From Clostridium_AB sp036639235 (GTDB taxonomy: Bacteria; Bacillota; Clostridia; Clostridiales; Caloramatoraceae): a stretch of DNA of 27,758 bases. Numbering within the stretch: the first letter of the stretch is position 1; each line of letters begins with the position of its first letter. The translations under genes were made by a program, and so were the position numbers. The stretch spans positions 1 through 27,758 of the forward strand of contig NZ_JAVWJB010000023.1 in the NCBI RefSeq assembly GCF_036639235.1. Direction: 5' to 3'. Below the pieces are notes generated by a model. The model worked only from the letters and a program-made list of their open reading frames with translations, was not told the DNA's origin and searched no databases. Of this stretch, positions 1 through 8,118 are shown piece after piece.

Positions 1-152
1 TTTTCTGAGATAGCTAGTCCTGCAGCGTCATCTCCAGCTCTGTTTATTCTAAGACCTGATGAAAGCTTTTCCATAGCCTTAGCTGAATTAGTATTGTTAA
101 TTCCCATGTTTCTGTGTGCGTTCATTGCATTAAGATTGTGATTAATAATCAT
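1..152 (-). CDS. hag: Flagellin, N-terminal part (gene runs off the window)
   Basis: This is the structural protein of the flagellar filament. Only the first 50 codons are present. They read MIINHNLNAMNAHRN, then a stretch with KLSSGLRINRAGDDAAGLAIS, which is the conserved D0/D1 N-terminal helix of bacterial flagellins that packs in the filament core. The ATG (150-152) has a GGGAGGT ribosome binding site eight bases upstream (161-167). A sigma-D-type promoter lies about 90 bp further upstream (240-266), as expected for a late flagellar gene. The start is well supported; length, hypervariable region and C-terminus are not visible. The neighbouring DUF2920 gene lies upstream on the same strand. 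Identification as flagellin is very secure; the symbol (hag, fliC or flaA) is a naming choice. Confidence 0.96.
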   Translation of the reverse strand, partial: MIINHNLNAMNAHRNMGINNTNSAKAMEKLSSGLRINRAGDDAAGLAISE

Positions 153-239
153 AATATGTTACCTCCCTGTTTTACCCTTTATTGCATCCTTGCATTGGGT
201 ATACCTTATATTTTGTAAGAATTATCTCTTACATTATTC

Positions 240-266
240 TTATCGCTATGTCATTAATTAACTTTA
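240..266 (-). promoter_or_regulatory. Sigma-D (FliA-type) promoter of the flagellin gene
   Basis: Read on the minus strand, TAAA (266-263) is followed by exactly 15 bases and then AGCGATAA (247-240). The flagellar sigma factor consensus in Firmicutes is TAAA-N15-GCCGATAT, so the -35 and the CGATA core of the -10 match at the right spacing. Transcription would start near 233, giving a leader of about 80 nt before the flagellin ATG. Confidence 0.82.
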
Positions 267-281
267 TATCTATTTTCAAAA

Positions 282-1403
282 TTATCTTAAAAAATATACA
301 GGTATATTATTGCTATATTCTATAAAGCACTGCCCATTTAATATAAATGATTTGTTTTTATATCTAAGCTCACAATTTAATTTATTATTTATTTCTATAT
401 TTTCCTTCCAATATATATTAAATAATTCTAAAAAATCTGCTCCACACCCATGGCTAGTAGAACTAAATATCCCTTTTCCTATATGTTCACTAGTAACTTT
501 ATTTATTTCCACATTATTTATATCCTTTAATGCATCATTTTTTATATTATAACTTATTAAATCATCATCCGCTCCATGATAAACTACTATTTTACACTCA
601 TTGAAAAAATCCTTATAAATTTTCTCTAAGGATAAATATTTAAGCTTTAAGTTTTCCTCTTTAGCGTAGTAGCTTTGTTTTACTTCAAATAGTAAGTTAT
701 CCTTAACCTGATTATAAAAAAATCTATCTTCATTTAAATAGCTTGGAAATACCCACGAGGAATTGTCTAATATATTAGTATAAAGTCCTTGGCATAAATA
801 ATTACATAAATATGCTAGGTAACTTCCATGGGATTGTCCCATTATAATAACTCTATTAGTATTAAAAATATAGTCATTTGAATATATAGTATTCATAACA
901 AATAATGTTGCTAATACATTATCTAATCCTTGCATTATTCCCATATCACAAAAGTTATCTATACATTCATTACATAACTTATTAAAAGTTAACTTGGTAT
1001 CAACCCTATAATCAATATTTATTATCTCGTCTAACGATCTACATCCTTGTATTTTACTTTTATACATATCGATTATACTTTGGCAATTAGTATTAAATAT
1101 TGCTCCTACTATTTGCAAATTTTCATAATCACTTTGCATAAACTCCCATCCAAAATAATCACATTGAATAGTAATCAGGTTATATTTATCTGCAAATTCT
1201 TTTCTCATTTTTTTATATACATTAGAATTTGCATTACCTCCAAAACCAGGTATTAGTAGAAGTATTCCTGTTCGTTCATTTACTTCATTATCAGGAGTTG
1301 AAAAATATACCTTTAACTTTCTCTCTTTATAGTTATTCTCTAAGTAGTCCTTTTTATATATACTACTATGTGCATCTATTTCAACTTCATAACTTTTAGC
1401 CAT
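282..1403 (-). CDS. DUF2920-like alpha/beta-hydrolase-fold protein next to flagellin
   Basis: A 373-residue protein with an alpha/beta-hydrolase layout: an oxyanion-type loop IPGFGG at about 51-56, a nucleophile elbow GQSHG at 189-193 (Ser191), an acidic loop GADDD at about 277-281, and a late histidine in TSHGCG (His318). The order Ser-Asp-His fits a catalytic triad. There is no signal peptide, so it should be cytoplasmic. From memory the sequence resembles DUF2920, a family found in Campylobacter and clostridia near flagellar or flagellin-glycosylation genes; its substrate is unknown to me. The ATG (1401-1403) has an AGAGGGAG ribosome binding site. It is followed by flagellin on the same strand, and a sigma-D-like -10 lies just upstream, so a motility-linked role is an inference from context. 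Hydrolase fold is likely; the family name is moderately sure. Confidence 0.78.
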   Translation of the reverse strand: MAKSYEVEIDAHSSIYKKDYLENNYKERKLKVYFSTPDNEVNERTGILLLIPGFGGNANSNVYKKMRKEFADKYNLITIQCDYFGWEFMQSDYENLQIVGAIFNTNCQSIIDMYKSKIQGCRSLDEIINIDYRVDTKLTFNKLCNECIDNFCDMGIMQGLDNVLATLFVMNTIYSNDYIFNTNRVIIMGQSHGSYLAYLCNYLCQGLYTNILDNSSWVFPSYLNEDRFFYNQVKDNLLFEVKQSYYAKEENLKLKYLSLEKIYKDFFNECKIVVYHGADDDLISYNIKNDALKDINNVEINKVTSEHIGKGIFSSTSHGCGADFLELFNIYWKENIEINNKLNCELRYKNKSFILNGQCFIEYSNNIPVYFLR

Positions 1404-1437
1404 AACATTTCTCCCTCTGCCTTTAATTATGTATTTA

Positions 1438-1464
1438 ATATCGGTTTTTATGTAATAAAATAAA
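1438..1464 (-). promoter_or_regulatory. Probable sigma-D promoter of the DUF2920-like gene
   Basis: On the minus strand ACCGATAT (1445-1438) matches seven of eight bases of the sigma-D -10 consensus GCCGATAT. Fifteen bases upstream the -35 position reads TTTA (1464-1461) rather than TAAA, so that half is weak. The predicted start near 1431 leaves a leader of about 28 nt before the ATG at 1403. The -35 overlaps the preceding terminator hairpin. Confidence 0.5.
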
Positions 1465-1495
1465 GAACTTTAGAAATTTTCTAAAGTTCTTTATT
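1459..1495 (-). terminator. Rho-independent terminator of the amino-acid permease
   Basis: Complementary 18-base arms lie at 1459-1476 and 1478-1495 (core AAAGAACTTTAGAAA). The innermost bases must open to form the loop. On the minus strand the hairpin is followed by TTTTATTACA. It lies 12 bp after the permease stop codon. The arms are symmetric, but the T-run favours minus-strand use. Confidence 0.85.
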
Positions 1496-1506
1496 TATAA
1501 AGTATA

Positions 1507-2799
1507 TTATTTTCTTTTTTGTTTGTAGTAATAAACAGGAATTCCTATAAGGGCTATTCCTATTCCTATTAATGCATTCATGGTATCTGTGAATAATGTA
1601 TTAATAACTATGTATGCACCTCCAACAACTCCGATTATTGGAATCACTGGGTATAGTGGTACCTTATAAGGCCTTACAACATCTTTCATTCTCTTTCTTA
1701 ATATAAATACTCCAAACACTGTCATTGTAAAGAATACCCACATTGAGAATATTGCAAGGTTTGTTAGTATTTCAAATGTACCTGACATAACATATATACA
1801 GCTAAGTACACACTGAAGTATTAGTGCATTTCTTGGTGTTCCACTCTTAGTTAGTGATGCAAGTTTATCACTAAAAGGTACTGTGTTCTTCTCTGCCATA
1901 GCGTATGTAACACGAGGTCCTGTTAGTACGTATCCGTTAAGGGTTCCGAATATGCTAATTATAATACCTACTGCAATAAATGATGCTCCACCTTGACCAA
2001 ATAGTGCTACAGCAACATCGGATGCTATTGTTTCTGATGCTATTATCTTATCAAATGGCATTACTGATATAATTGCAATATTTATGATTACGTATACAAC
2101 TACAACTGATGAAAGTCCAAGTATAATTGCCTTTGGTAGGTTTTTTGATGGGTTTTTCATCTCACCTGCCATGTTAGTTGCACTTGCCCATCCATCATAT
2201 GCCCAAAGTGTTCCAAGTATTGCTGCTCCAAATCCTGTTATTGTAACTGCTGGCATGTCACTTTGGATAATTTCTGTAGAACCTGCGTTATATAGTCCAA
2301 AGAATACAAGTATAGCTATTGGTATAAGTTTTGCAACTGTTGATATACCCTGTATTCTTCCTGATAGCTTTGTTGAGTATATAGTTGATATAGTTAATGC
2401 TAAAACAACTGATATAGCTATAACTTTTTGCTGCATTGATGAAAGTGGCATTAAAAATGCTGCTTGTGTTGAAAACACAATAGCTAGTGCCGCTATACTT
2501 CCTGGGTAGTATAAAAGAGTCTGTACCCACCCAAGCAAGAATGCTGCCTTCTCACCATAAATCTCCTTAATATAGGCGTAAACCCCACCTACCTTAGGGA
2601 TGATTGATGCAATTTCTGCAATAGTAAGTCCTGCTGCCATTGCTATAATTCCACCAACTATCCATGCAAGTATTCCAAGCATAGGCGAACCTGCTGCCCC
2701 AAATACTATAGATGGCTTAAAAAATATTCCTGATCCTATAACCATTCCAATAACTATTGCTATAGCATGGAACAGCCCTAATTCTTTTTTTAAGTTCAT
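1507..2799 (-). CDS. APC-superfamily amino-acid permease (LAT/SteT-like)
   Basis: A 430-residue integral membrane protein of about 12 hydrophobic segments. It begins MNLKKELGLFHAIAIVIGMVIGSGIF; the unwound TM1 segment GSGIF is the substrate-binding signature of the amino acid-polyamine-organocation superfamily. TM3 and the following loop (EIASIIPKVGGVYAYIKEIYG) and the mid-protein LWAYDGWASATNMAGEMKNP region are typical of the LAT-like branch that includes the Bacillus Ser/Thr exchanger SteT. Transport of a neutral amino acid by exchange or symport is therefore likely; the exact substrate cannot be read from sequence. The ATG has a TTGGAGGAAA ribosome binding site (about 2807-2816). It appears to be a single-gene unit with its own terminator at 1459-1495. 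Confidence 0.9.
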   Translation of the reverse strand: MNLKKELGLFHAIAIVIGMVIGSGIFFKPSIVFGAAGSPMLGILAWIVGGIIAMAAGLTIAEIASIIPKVGGVYAYIKEIYGEKAAFLLGWVQTLLYYPGSIAALAIVFSTQAAFLMPLSSMQQKVIAISVVLALTISTIYSTKLSGRIQGISTVAKLIPIAILVFFGLYNAGSTEIIQSDMPAVTITGFGAAILGTLWAYDGWASATNMAGEMKNPSKNLPKAIILGLSSVVVVYVIINIAIISVMPFDKIIASETIASDVAVALFGQGGASFIAVGIIISIFGTLNGYVLTGPRVTYAMAEKNTVPFSDKLASLTKSGTPRNALILQCVLSCIYVMSGTFEILTNLAIFSMWVFFTMTVFGVFILRKRMKDVVRPYKVPLYPVIPIIGVVGGAYIVINTLFTDTMNALIGIGIALIGIPVYYYKQKRK

Positions 2800-2852
2800 T
2801 TGTATATTTCCTCCAAGTCTTTCGTATATAGAAAACCTTTTACTTAAGTAAT

Positions 2853-2879
2853 TTTATACTAGTAGGGTGGATTCATCAA
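2853..2879 (-). promoter_or_regulatory. Candidate sigma-A promoter of the permease
   Basis: Minus strand TTGATG (2879-2874) and TATAAA (2858-2853), 15 bases apart, or TTTGAT with 16. The spacing is short. A small inverted repeat GGTGG...CCACC (arms 2882-2886 and 2866-2870 on the plus strand) straddles the -35 and could form a hairpin or operator. Weak evidence. Confidence 0.35.
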
Positions 2880-2920
2880 ATACCACCTCTTTAGTTTTTT
2901 GCTTCTTTAGTGGACCACAT

Positions 2921-2947
2921 AAAAAAGGGGAAGATTACTCTCCCCCT
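2921..2947 (-). terminator. Rho-independent terminator after the MutS2 unit
   Basis: Minus strand stem AGGGGGAGA / TCTTCCCCT (arms 2947-2939 and 2934-2926, one G-U pair, loop GTAA) followed by TTTTTT (2926-2921). It begins six bases after the stop codon of the small gene 2953-3132. Confidence 0.9.
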
Positions 2948-2952
2948 AAATT

Positions 2953-3132
2953 TTATTCTTCTATTTGCTTTATTAGCTCTTCCATTTCACGAAGTTTAGT
3001 TTCTATGCTTTCTACTCTTTGGTGAACAGCATCCTCACCCTTAACTTCCATCTTAATACTTTCTAAGTCCTTTTCGATTGTTTCAATCTTGCTTATCATA
3101 TCATCTACAATGTTTATTTTAGTGTTGTCCAT
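2953..3132 (-). CDS. Small coiled-coil protein, 59 residues, downstream of MutS2
   Basis: A short gene with a textbook start: ATG at 3132-3130 and AAGGAGGAA at 3144-3136, five bases away. The product begins MDNTKINIVDDMISKIETIE and ends ELIKQIEE. It is rich in Glu, Lys and Ile with hydrophobic residues at heptad spacing (Ile13, Ile16, Ile19, Leu23, Ile26), so it should form a charged amphipathic helix or coiled coil. There is no membrane segment and no cysteine. It starts 23 bp after the mutS2 stop and ends just before a strong terminator, so it is the last gene of the mutS2 unit. I do not recognise a family. A partner role with MutS2, whose middle region is also coiled coil, is only a guess from position. 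Confidence 0.8.
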   Translation of the reverse strand: MDNTKINIVDDMISKIETIEKDLESIKMEVKGEDAVHQRVESIETKLREMEELIKQIEE

Positions 3133-3155
3133 GATTTCCTCCTTAGACCTGTATA

Positions 3156-5525
3156 TTATTTTTTAATTTCTACTACTGTAACTCCAGTTCCACCTTCGTC
3201 ATATTCTCCATCACGCATTTTCTTAACATAATGATGTCTTTTAAGGTGCTCCTGTACTCCTTTACGAAGTGCCCCTGTACCTTTACCATGTATTATTTGA
3301 ACTGAATCATATCCAGCTAAAAACGCATTATCAAGATACTTATCTATTTCATAAATAGCCTCATCAACCATTTGACCCCTAAGATCAATAGATGAAACTG
3401 TAGCTTTAGCCTTTGATTTAACCATATTAGCAACGCCGGTTTTCTTAACCTGCTTTTTCTTGCTTATTTCCTCTGCAAGGCTAGTTAGTGGAACCTTTAT
3501 CTTCATAACTCCAATTTGAACGTCTACCATACCCTTAGAGTCAGGTAAACTCATAACTATACCCTTTTGGGCAACAGTTGATGCATATACCTCATCTCCA
3601 AGCATAACACTTTTAACCTTCTTCATGCCATCCTTTAAAGAACTTGTTCCAATCTTGTTCTTTGATGCTTCATCAAGTTTTTCCCCAAGTGCTTTTCTAG
3701 CCTTTTCAGCATCCTTCATTGAAGCGTTTTTAGCATTCCCCTTAAGTTCATTAAGTTCACGAAGAATTGTATCCGCTTCTTCCTTAGCACGTCTTAATAC
3801 TTCCTGTGCTTCTTTTTTTGCCTTATCTAGTATGTTATTTTTCTTTTCGTCTATTTTTTCACTTTTTTGAGCTAGTTCTTTTTTAAGTCTATTAACCTCA
3901 TTACGAAGATGCTGCGCCTCATTTAGTTCTCTTTCAGCCTTAATAGTCTTATCTTGAAGAGATTGTATTACATTTTCAAATGATGTCTCTTCACTAGAAA
4001 TCATCATTTTAGCTGATTCAATAATCTCCTCATTAAGTCCTAATCTCTTAGAAATGTTAAATGCGTTAGATTTTCCAGGTATTCCAATTAATAATCTATA
4101 TGTTGGCTTTAGGGATTCAACATCAAATTCAACTGATGCATTCTCAAAGCCTTCCCTCTCCATAGCAAAAACCTTAATCTCACTATAGTGGGTAGTTGCA
4201 ATAATCTTTGCACCCTTACTGTATAGGCTTTCCATAATAGCCATAGCAAGTGTAGCTCCTTCAGTTGGGTCGGTTCCAGCTCCAAGTTCATCCACTAATA
4301 CAAGTGATGATGTATCTACATGCTTAATAATATCAACAATATTAACCATATGTGATGAGAATGTTGATAAACTTTGTTCTATACTTTGTTCATCTCCAAT
4401 ATCAGCAAATACATTTTTGAATATTGATATAACCGAACCACTAAGTGCTGGAATTGCAAGTCCTGACATTGCCATTAATGTTAGAAGTCCTGTAGTCTTC
4501 AGAGTAACCGTCTTACCACCAGTATTTGGTCCTGTAATAACAAGGCAGTTAAACTCCTTTCCAAGTCTAATATCACTTGCAACAACCTTCTCTGGGTCTA
4601 TTAATGGGTGTCTTGCCTCTTTAATATCTATAATTCCACTATTATTAACACTTGGAATTGTAGCCCCCATATCAAGTGCCATCTTCCCCTTAGCCATAAT
4701 AAAATCTAAGTATCCTATGTTTTTGTTATTATGAACTAATTCATCACAGTAGCTACTAACCTGGTCTGAAAGCTCCTTAAGAATTCTTTCAACCTCAGCT
4801 TTTTCCTTAAGCATAAGCTCCTTAATCTGATTGTTCATTTCAACTATAGCCATAGGTTCTATAAATAAGGTAGAACCTGATGCTGATTGGTCATGAACAA
4901 GTCCTGGAACATTCCCTTTACACTCAGCCTTAACCGGAATAACATATCTATCCCCTCTAATTGTTATAATAGGGTCCTGTAGATACTTACTATGTGAAGT
5001 TATCATTCCCTGAAGCTTTTCTTTAATCTTAGTATTCTTATCCTTAATAGATCTTCTTAATGTAAACAGTAAATCACTAGCCCTATCTGAAACCTCATCA
5101 GATGAAGCTATTACCTCTTCTATTCTTTGCTGAAGAGACTTTATATATACAAGTGTATCTACCATTTGAAAGGTTATAGGGAACATTTCGTCCTTTGAAC
5201 CATCTTCAAAAAAGTCCTTAAGTGACTTTGTACACCTTAAAAGCCCAGAAATATTTAAAAGCTCCAGTGGAGTTAGGGTAAATCCCTTTCTCGCCCTATG
5301 TGCTGAATCCTCAATATTTCTAACACCATCAAATGGTAGACTACCAAATTTCAAAACTATATCAAGTGCCTCGCTAGTTTCAATTAGCTGCTCTGACACC
5401 TCATGTATACTTGTTGAAGGCATTAATTCTCTACATGTCTTCTTTCCAACTGTAGAAACAGCTCTACCCTCAAGTAAGTCTATTATTCTACTATATTCTA
5501 ATATTCTTAATGTCTTATCCCTCAT
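3156..5525 (-). CDS. mutS2: Endonuclease MutS2 / ribosome-rescue ATPase
   Basis: A full-length (789 residues) MutS2. An N-terminal lever/clamp region (about 1-290) leads into the ABC-type ATPase with Walker A GPNTGGKT (332-339), Walker B LVLVDELGAGTDP (about 408-420) and the H-loop TTHYSE. A long coiled coil rich in Glu/Lys (about 515-630) and a basic KOW-like segment follow, then a C-terminal Smr domain with DLR (714-716) and HGKGTG (746-751). No mismatch-recognition domain I is present, which separates it from MutS. In the family, MutS2 suppresses recombination or, in Bacillus, recognises collided ribosomes and splits them; Smr motifs carry nuclease activity in some members. It lies 65 bp downstream of the U32 gene and 23 bp upstream of the small coiled-coil gene. 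The ribosome binding site is AAGGAG at about 5534. Confidence 0.97.
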   Translation of the reverse strand: MRDKTLRILEYSRIIDLLEGRAVSTVGKKTCRELMPSTSIHEVSEQLIETSEALDIVLKFGSLPFDGVRNIEDSAHRARKGFTLTPLELLNISGLLRCTKSLKDFFEDGSKDEMFPITFQMVDTLVYIKSLQQRIEEVIASSDEVSDRASDLLFTLRRSIKDKNTKIKEKLQGMITSHSKYLQDPIITIRGDRYVIPVKAECKGNVPGLVHDQSASGSTLFIEPMAIVEMNNQIKELMLKEKAEVERILKELSDQVSSYCDELVHNNKNIGYLDFIMAKGKMALDMGATIPSVNNSGIIDIKEARHPLIDPEKVVASDIRLGKEFNCLVITGPNTGGKTVTLKTTGLLTLMAMSGLAIPALSGSVISIFKNVFADIGDEQSIEQSLSTFSSHMVNIVDIIKHVDTSSLVLVDELGAGTDPTEGATLAMAIMESLYSKGAKIIATTHYSEIKVFAMEREGFENASVEFDVESLKPTYRLLIGIPGKSNAFNISKRLGLNEEIIESAKMMISSEETSFENVIQSLQDKTIKAERELNEAQHLRNEVNRLKKELAQKSEKIDEKKNNILDKAKKEAQEVLRRAKEEADTILRELNELKGNAKNASMKDAEKARKALGEKLDEASKNKIGTSSLKDGMKKVKSVMLGDEVYASTVAQKGIVMSLPDSKGMVDVQIGVMKIKVPLTSLAEEISKKKQVKKTGVANMVKSKAKATVSSIDLRGQMVDEAIYEIDKYLDNAFLAGYDSVQIIHGKGTGALRKGVQEHLKRHHYVKKMRDGEYDEGGTGVTVVEIKK

Positions 5526-5590
5526 ACATTCTCCTTTTTAAAAGTAAGATATATATATTTTACCATGTATAGGATGTGTAGTTCCAATAA

Positions 5591-8014
5591 CTATATAACT
5601 CCTCTATAAAAATGCCCCTTAGTTATTTCGCCATTTAAGGAGTCTATCACCGCACTTTGGTAATCACCTACTAAATAATCCTTACTCTGTCCTCTTATTA
5701 TAGCATCTTTATATGCCTTAATAACATTTCTAACCTGATTAATAGGTTCATCTAGGAATGTTATCTCTAAATACTCTACATTAAGTGAAAGTATATCCTT
5801 CATATGCTCTAAAGTGCAAAGAGTTTTTGAGTTGTAGATATGACTTCTACAAAGCATATCTGTATAAATAGGAAAATCCTCTCCCATTCTATCCTTCATA
5901 TAATGAACCTTATCACCGCAAAGTATACTACAATCTTCCTTACCCGCCCCTAGGCTACTTCCAACCGGGCAGTGTCTACTTACCATAAGCTTTTGTCTAC
6001 CATGAACATGAACCATACTACTATGGCTTGTTTTTAAGGTTATATTTTTAAGCTGCTTTAAGTTAAGCTCTGGTGATAATAATCCACTTTCGTTATTAAG
6101 TGTTTCTAATGAGTATGAATTAAATAAATTAAATCCCTTATCTAGATAAACCTTAAACCCTTCCTCTTTTAAAATCTTATATATTCCAAGATTTGAACAA
6201 AGACACTTATCTATTCCGTTTTTCTTTAGAATCTTAATTTCGTTTTTTACTTTATCCATTTCTTCTAATGCAATTTCAGAGTACCATGGGTAAATATTAA
6301 TTCCCTTATTTTTAAGATCAATTAAATCCTTAAAAATACGTCTATTGAATCTTAAGTCGTCTCCACCATAAAATACTAAGTCTGCACCCTCTTCATATGA
6401 GGCTATAGCTGAATTTAGATCTACTGATGCTACAAGTGTCTTTTTATTAAACTTTCTTCCCTTGTCACTTTCAACATGAATATCCTCAGCCTTCTTAGCT
6501 CCTTGAAGGGCATCATAAAGCTTTTCTATTGCTTCCCTTCTCATAAGATTAAGCTTTGACACTGGTATTATAACATCATCTGAAACATCTATATAAATAC
6601 TATCAAATTCAAATGGTGTATCCTTAAGCTTTCTAAGTGACTCATCTATCTTCTGGGGTGTTGTAGGCCTATTAATTGCCTTTTCACATTCATCTCCTAA
6701 AACAGTTATTGAAATAGGGTTATTAAATTCTCCCTCTTTAAAGGTTTCCATTCCCTTTTTAACAATATAACTATCAAGGTTAATTGTAAGACTTGGCTTT
6801 TCTCCTACATAAGCTGTGAAAACACCTGTAATCATTCTCTTAGGAGATGATTTAACCTCTATCGTTTCCTTAGCTTCACTTAAAAGCTTATTATCTGAGG
6901 ACTTATAAATCTTATCTCCCTTTTTGCCGCCTTCAAGGTATACAACTGCAATATCTCCTGGCTTTGCCTCTTCTACCTCAATTCCATTTACTTCAATTTT
7001 AGATATTTTTCCGCCCTTATTCTTTGAAAAAATCTCAACACCATCTTCCTTAGCAAGGAACTTCATAAGCTTTATATGGCAGTACTTACCCTTAACTGAT
7101 ATAATATCACCAATATATACTCCCCAGTTTTTAGGACGAGTATAACTCATCATGTCTCCTCCCTGCTTACCGTGGAAAAAGGCTGATGTAAATCCACCTC
7201 TATTAAATATTTGAGTTACGTTTTGAACATCTCTTTTTTGAAGTCTTCCTTCAATAGCTTTCTTATAAGAAGATACTACCGTTGCAACGTATTCAAATCT
7301 TTTCATTCTACCTTCGATTTTAAGGGAGTCTACTCCTATATCAGTTAGAGCTTCTATATACTCAAGTGCTGATAAATCCTTAGGACTTAGTAAGTGGCTT
7401 TTTTCGCCTCCATCTAAACTGTATTCCATTCTACAGCTCTGTGCACAGGTGCCTCTATTTCCGCTTCTTCCACCTATCATACTGCTGTATAAACATTGTC
7501 CTGAAAAACATATACATAGGGCTCCATGAACAAATACCTCAAGTTCAGCCTTAGTGTTTTCCTTAATATATTTAATTTCTTTTAAGGTTAATTCTCTCGC
7601 AAGTACAACCCTTGTTATTCCCATTTCATAAAGCATATTAACCCCTTCTAGGTTATGTACACTCATTTGGGTACTTGCATGAATTTCAAGATTCGGTAGA
7701 TGCTCCTTTAGAAGTTTTAAAAACCCTAAATCCTGGACTATAACAGCGTCTACCCCTGTTTCATATAAAAACTTAGCATATTCAAGGGCACTTAAACACT
7801 CCCTATCGTCAAGAAGTGTATTAATAGTTACATAAAGTCTAACATTGTAGCAGTGACAGAATCTAACCGCCTCTGTTATTTCTTCTCTTTCAAAATTACT
7901 TGCATATTTTCTTGCTGAAAATTCGCTTCCACCAATATATACTGCATCTGCACCATTAAGTACTGCAGCCCTTAGGCATTCAAAATCTCCAGCAGGTGCT
8001 AAAATCTCTGACAT
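5591..8014 (-). CDS. Peptidase U32 family protein, RlhA-like RNA hydroxylation type, long form
   Basis: An 807-residue protein beginning MSEILAPAGDFECLRAAVLNG, the TIM-barrel start of the U32 family. The family signature spans about 160-195: VHGALC, SGQCLYSS, RSGNRGTCAQSCR, giving cysteines 167, 174, 190 and 194 that can hold an Fe-S cluster. A middle region (about 390-510) fits the DUF3656-type insert. A second cysteine cluster near 682, 695, 699 and 722 (HCPVGSS, EDCSILC, CRSHIYN) precedes the C-terminal GHFYRG. Known members of this family (RlhA, TrhP) hydroxylate 23S rRNA or tRNA uridines using prephenate; the peptidase name is historical. An RNA-modifying role is likely, the target base unknown. 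GGAG lies eight bases before the ATG. It is the first gene of a unit with mutS2, in keeping with a ribosome-related pair. Confidence 0.88.
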   Translation of the reverse strand: MSEILAPAGDFECLRAAVLNGADAVYIGGSEFSARKYASNFEREEITEAVRFCHCYNVRLYVTINTLLDDRECLSALEYAKFLYETGVDAVIVQDLGFLKLLKEHLPNLEIHASTQMSVHNLEGVNMLYEMGITRVVLARELTLKEIKYIKENTKAELEVFVHGALCICFSGQCLYSSMIGGRSGNRGTCAQSCRMEYSLDGGEKSHLLSPKDLSALEYIEALTDIGVDSLKIEGRMKRFEYVATVVSSYKKAIEGRLQKRDVQNVTQIFNRGGFTSAFFHGKQGGDMMSYTRPKNWGVYIGDIISVKGKYCHIKLMKFLAKEDGVEIFSKNKGGKISKIEVNGIEVEEAKPGDIAVVYLEGGKKGDKIYKSSDNKLLSEAKETIEVKSSPKRMITGVFTAYVGEKPSLTINLDSYIVKKGMETFKEGEFNNPISITVLGDECEKAINRPTTPQKIDESLRKLKDTPFEFDSIYIDVSDDVIIPVSKLNLMRREAIEKLYDALQGAKKAEDIHVESDKGRKFNKKTLVASVDLNSAIASYEEGADLVFYGGDDLRFNRRIFKDLIDLKNKGINIYPWYSEIALEEMDKVKNEIKILKKNGIDKCLCSNLGIYKILKEEGFKVYLDKGFNLFNSYSLETLNNESGLLSPELNLKQLKNITLKTSHSSMVHVHGRQKLMVSRHCPVGSSLGAGKEDCSILCGDKVHYMKDRMGEDFPIYTDMLCRSHIYNSKTLCTLEHMKDILSLNVEYLEITFLDEPINQVRNVIKAYKDAIIRGQSKDYLVGDYQSAVIDSLNGEITKGHFYRGVI

Positions 8015-8057
8015 AAATTATTTCTCCAATCTAGTTTCTATCAATAATTATATACAA

Positions 8058-8084
8058 TTGTGGTCAAAATAAAAAGAATATACT
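8058..8084 (+). promoter_or_regulatory. Weak candidate promoter for the NSS transporter
   Basis: TTGTGG (8058-8063) and TATACT (8079-8084) are only 15 bases apart, in the 104-bp region shared with the divergent U32 gene. An 8-bp palindrome ACAATTGT overlaps the -35. On the minus strand a TATAAT-like box is present near 8047-8053 but has no good -35. Confidence 0.3.
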
Positions 8085-8118
8085 TATGGAAACTCTTATC
8101 TTTAAGGAGGAAGTTACA

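Noticed and set aside
2084..2509. Plus-strand open frame of 141 codons
   Set aside because: Antisense to the APC permease, no ribosome binding site and no recognisable domain.
2861..2925. AGGTGG...CCACC inverted repeat upstream of the permease, resembling a T-box or small RNA
   Set aside because: The T-box core is not present and the stem is only five pairs; at most a small hairpin or operator.
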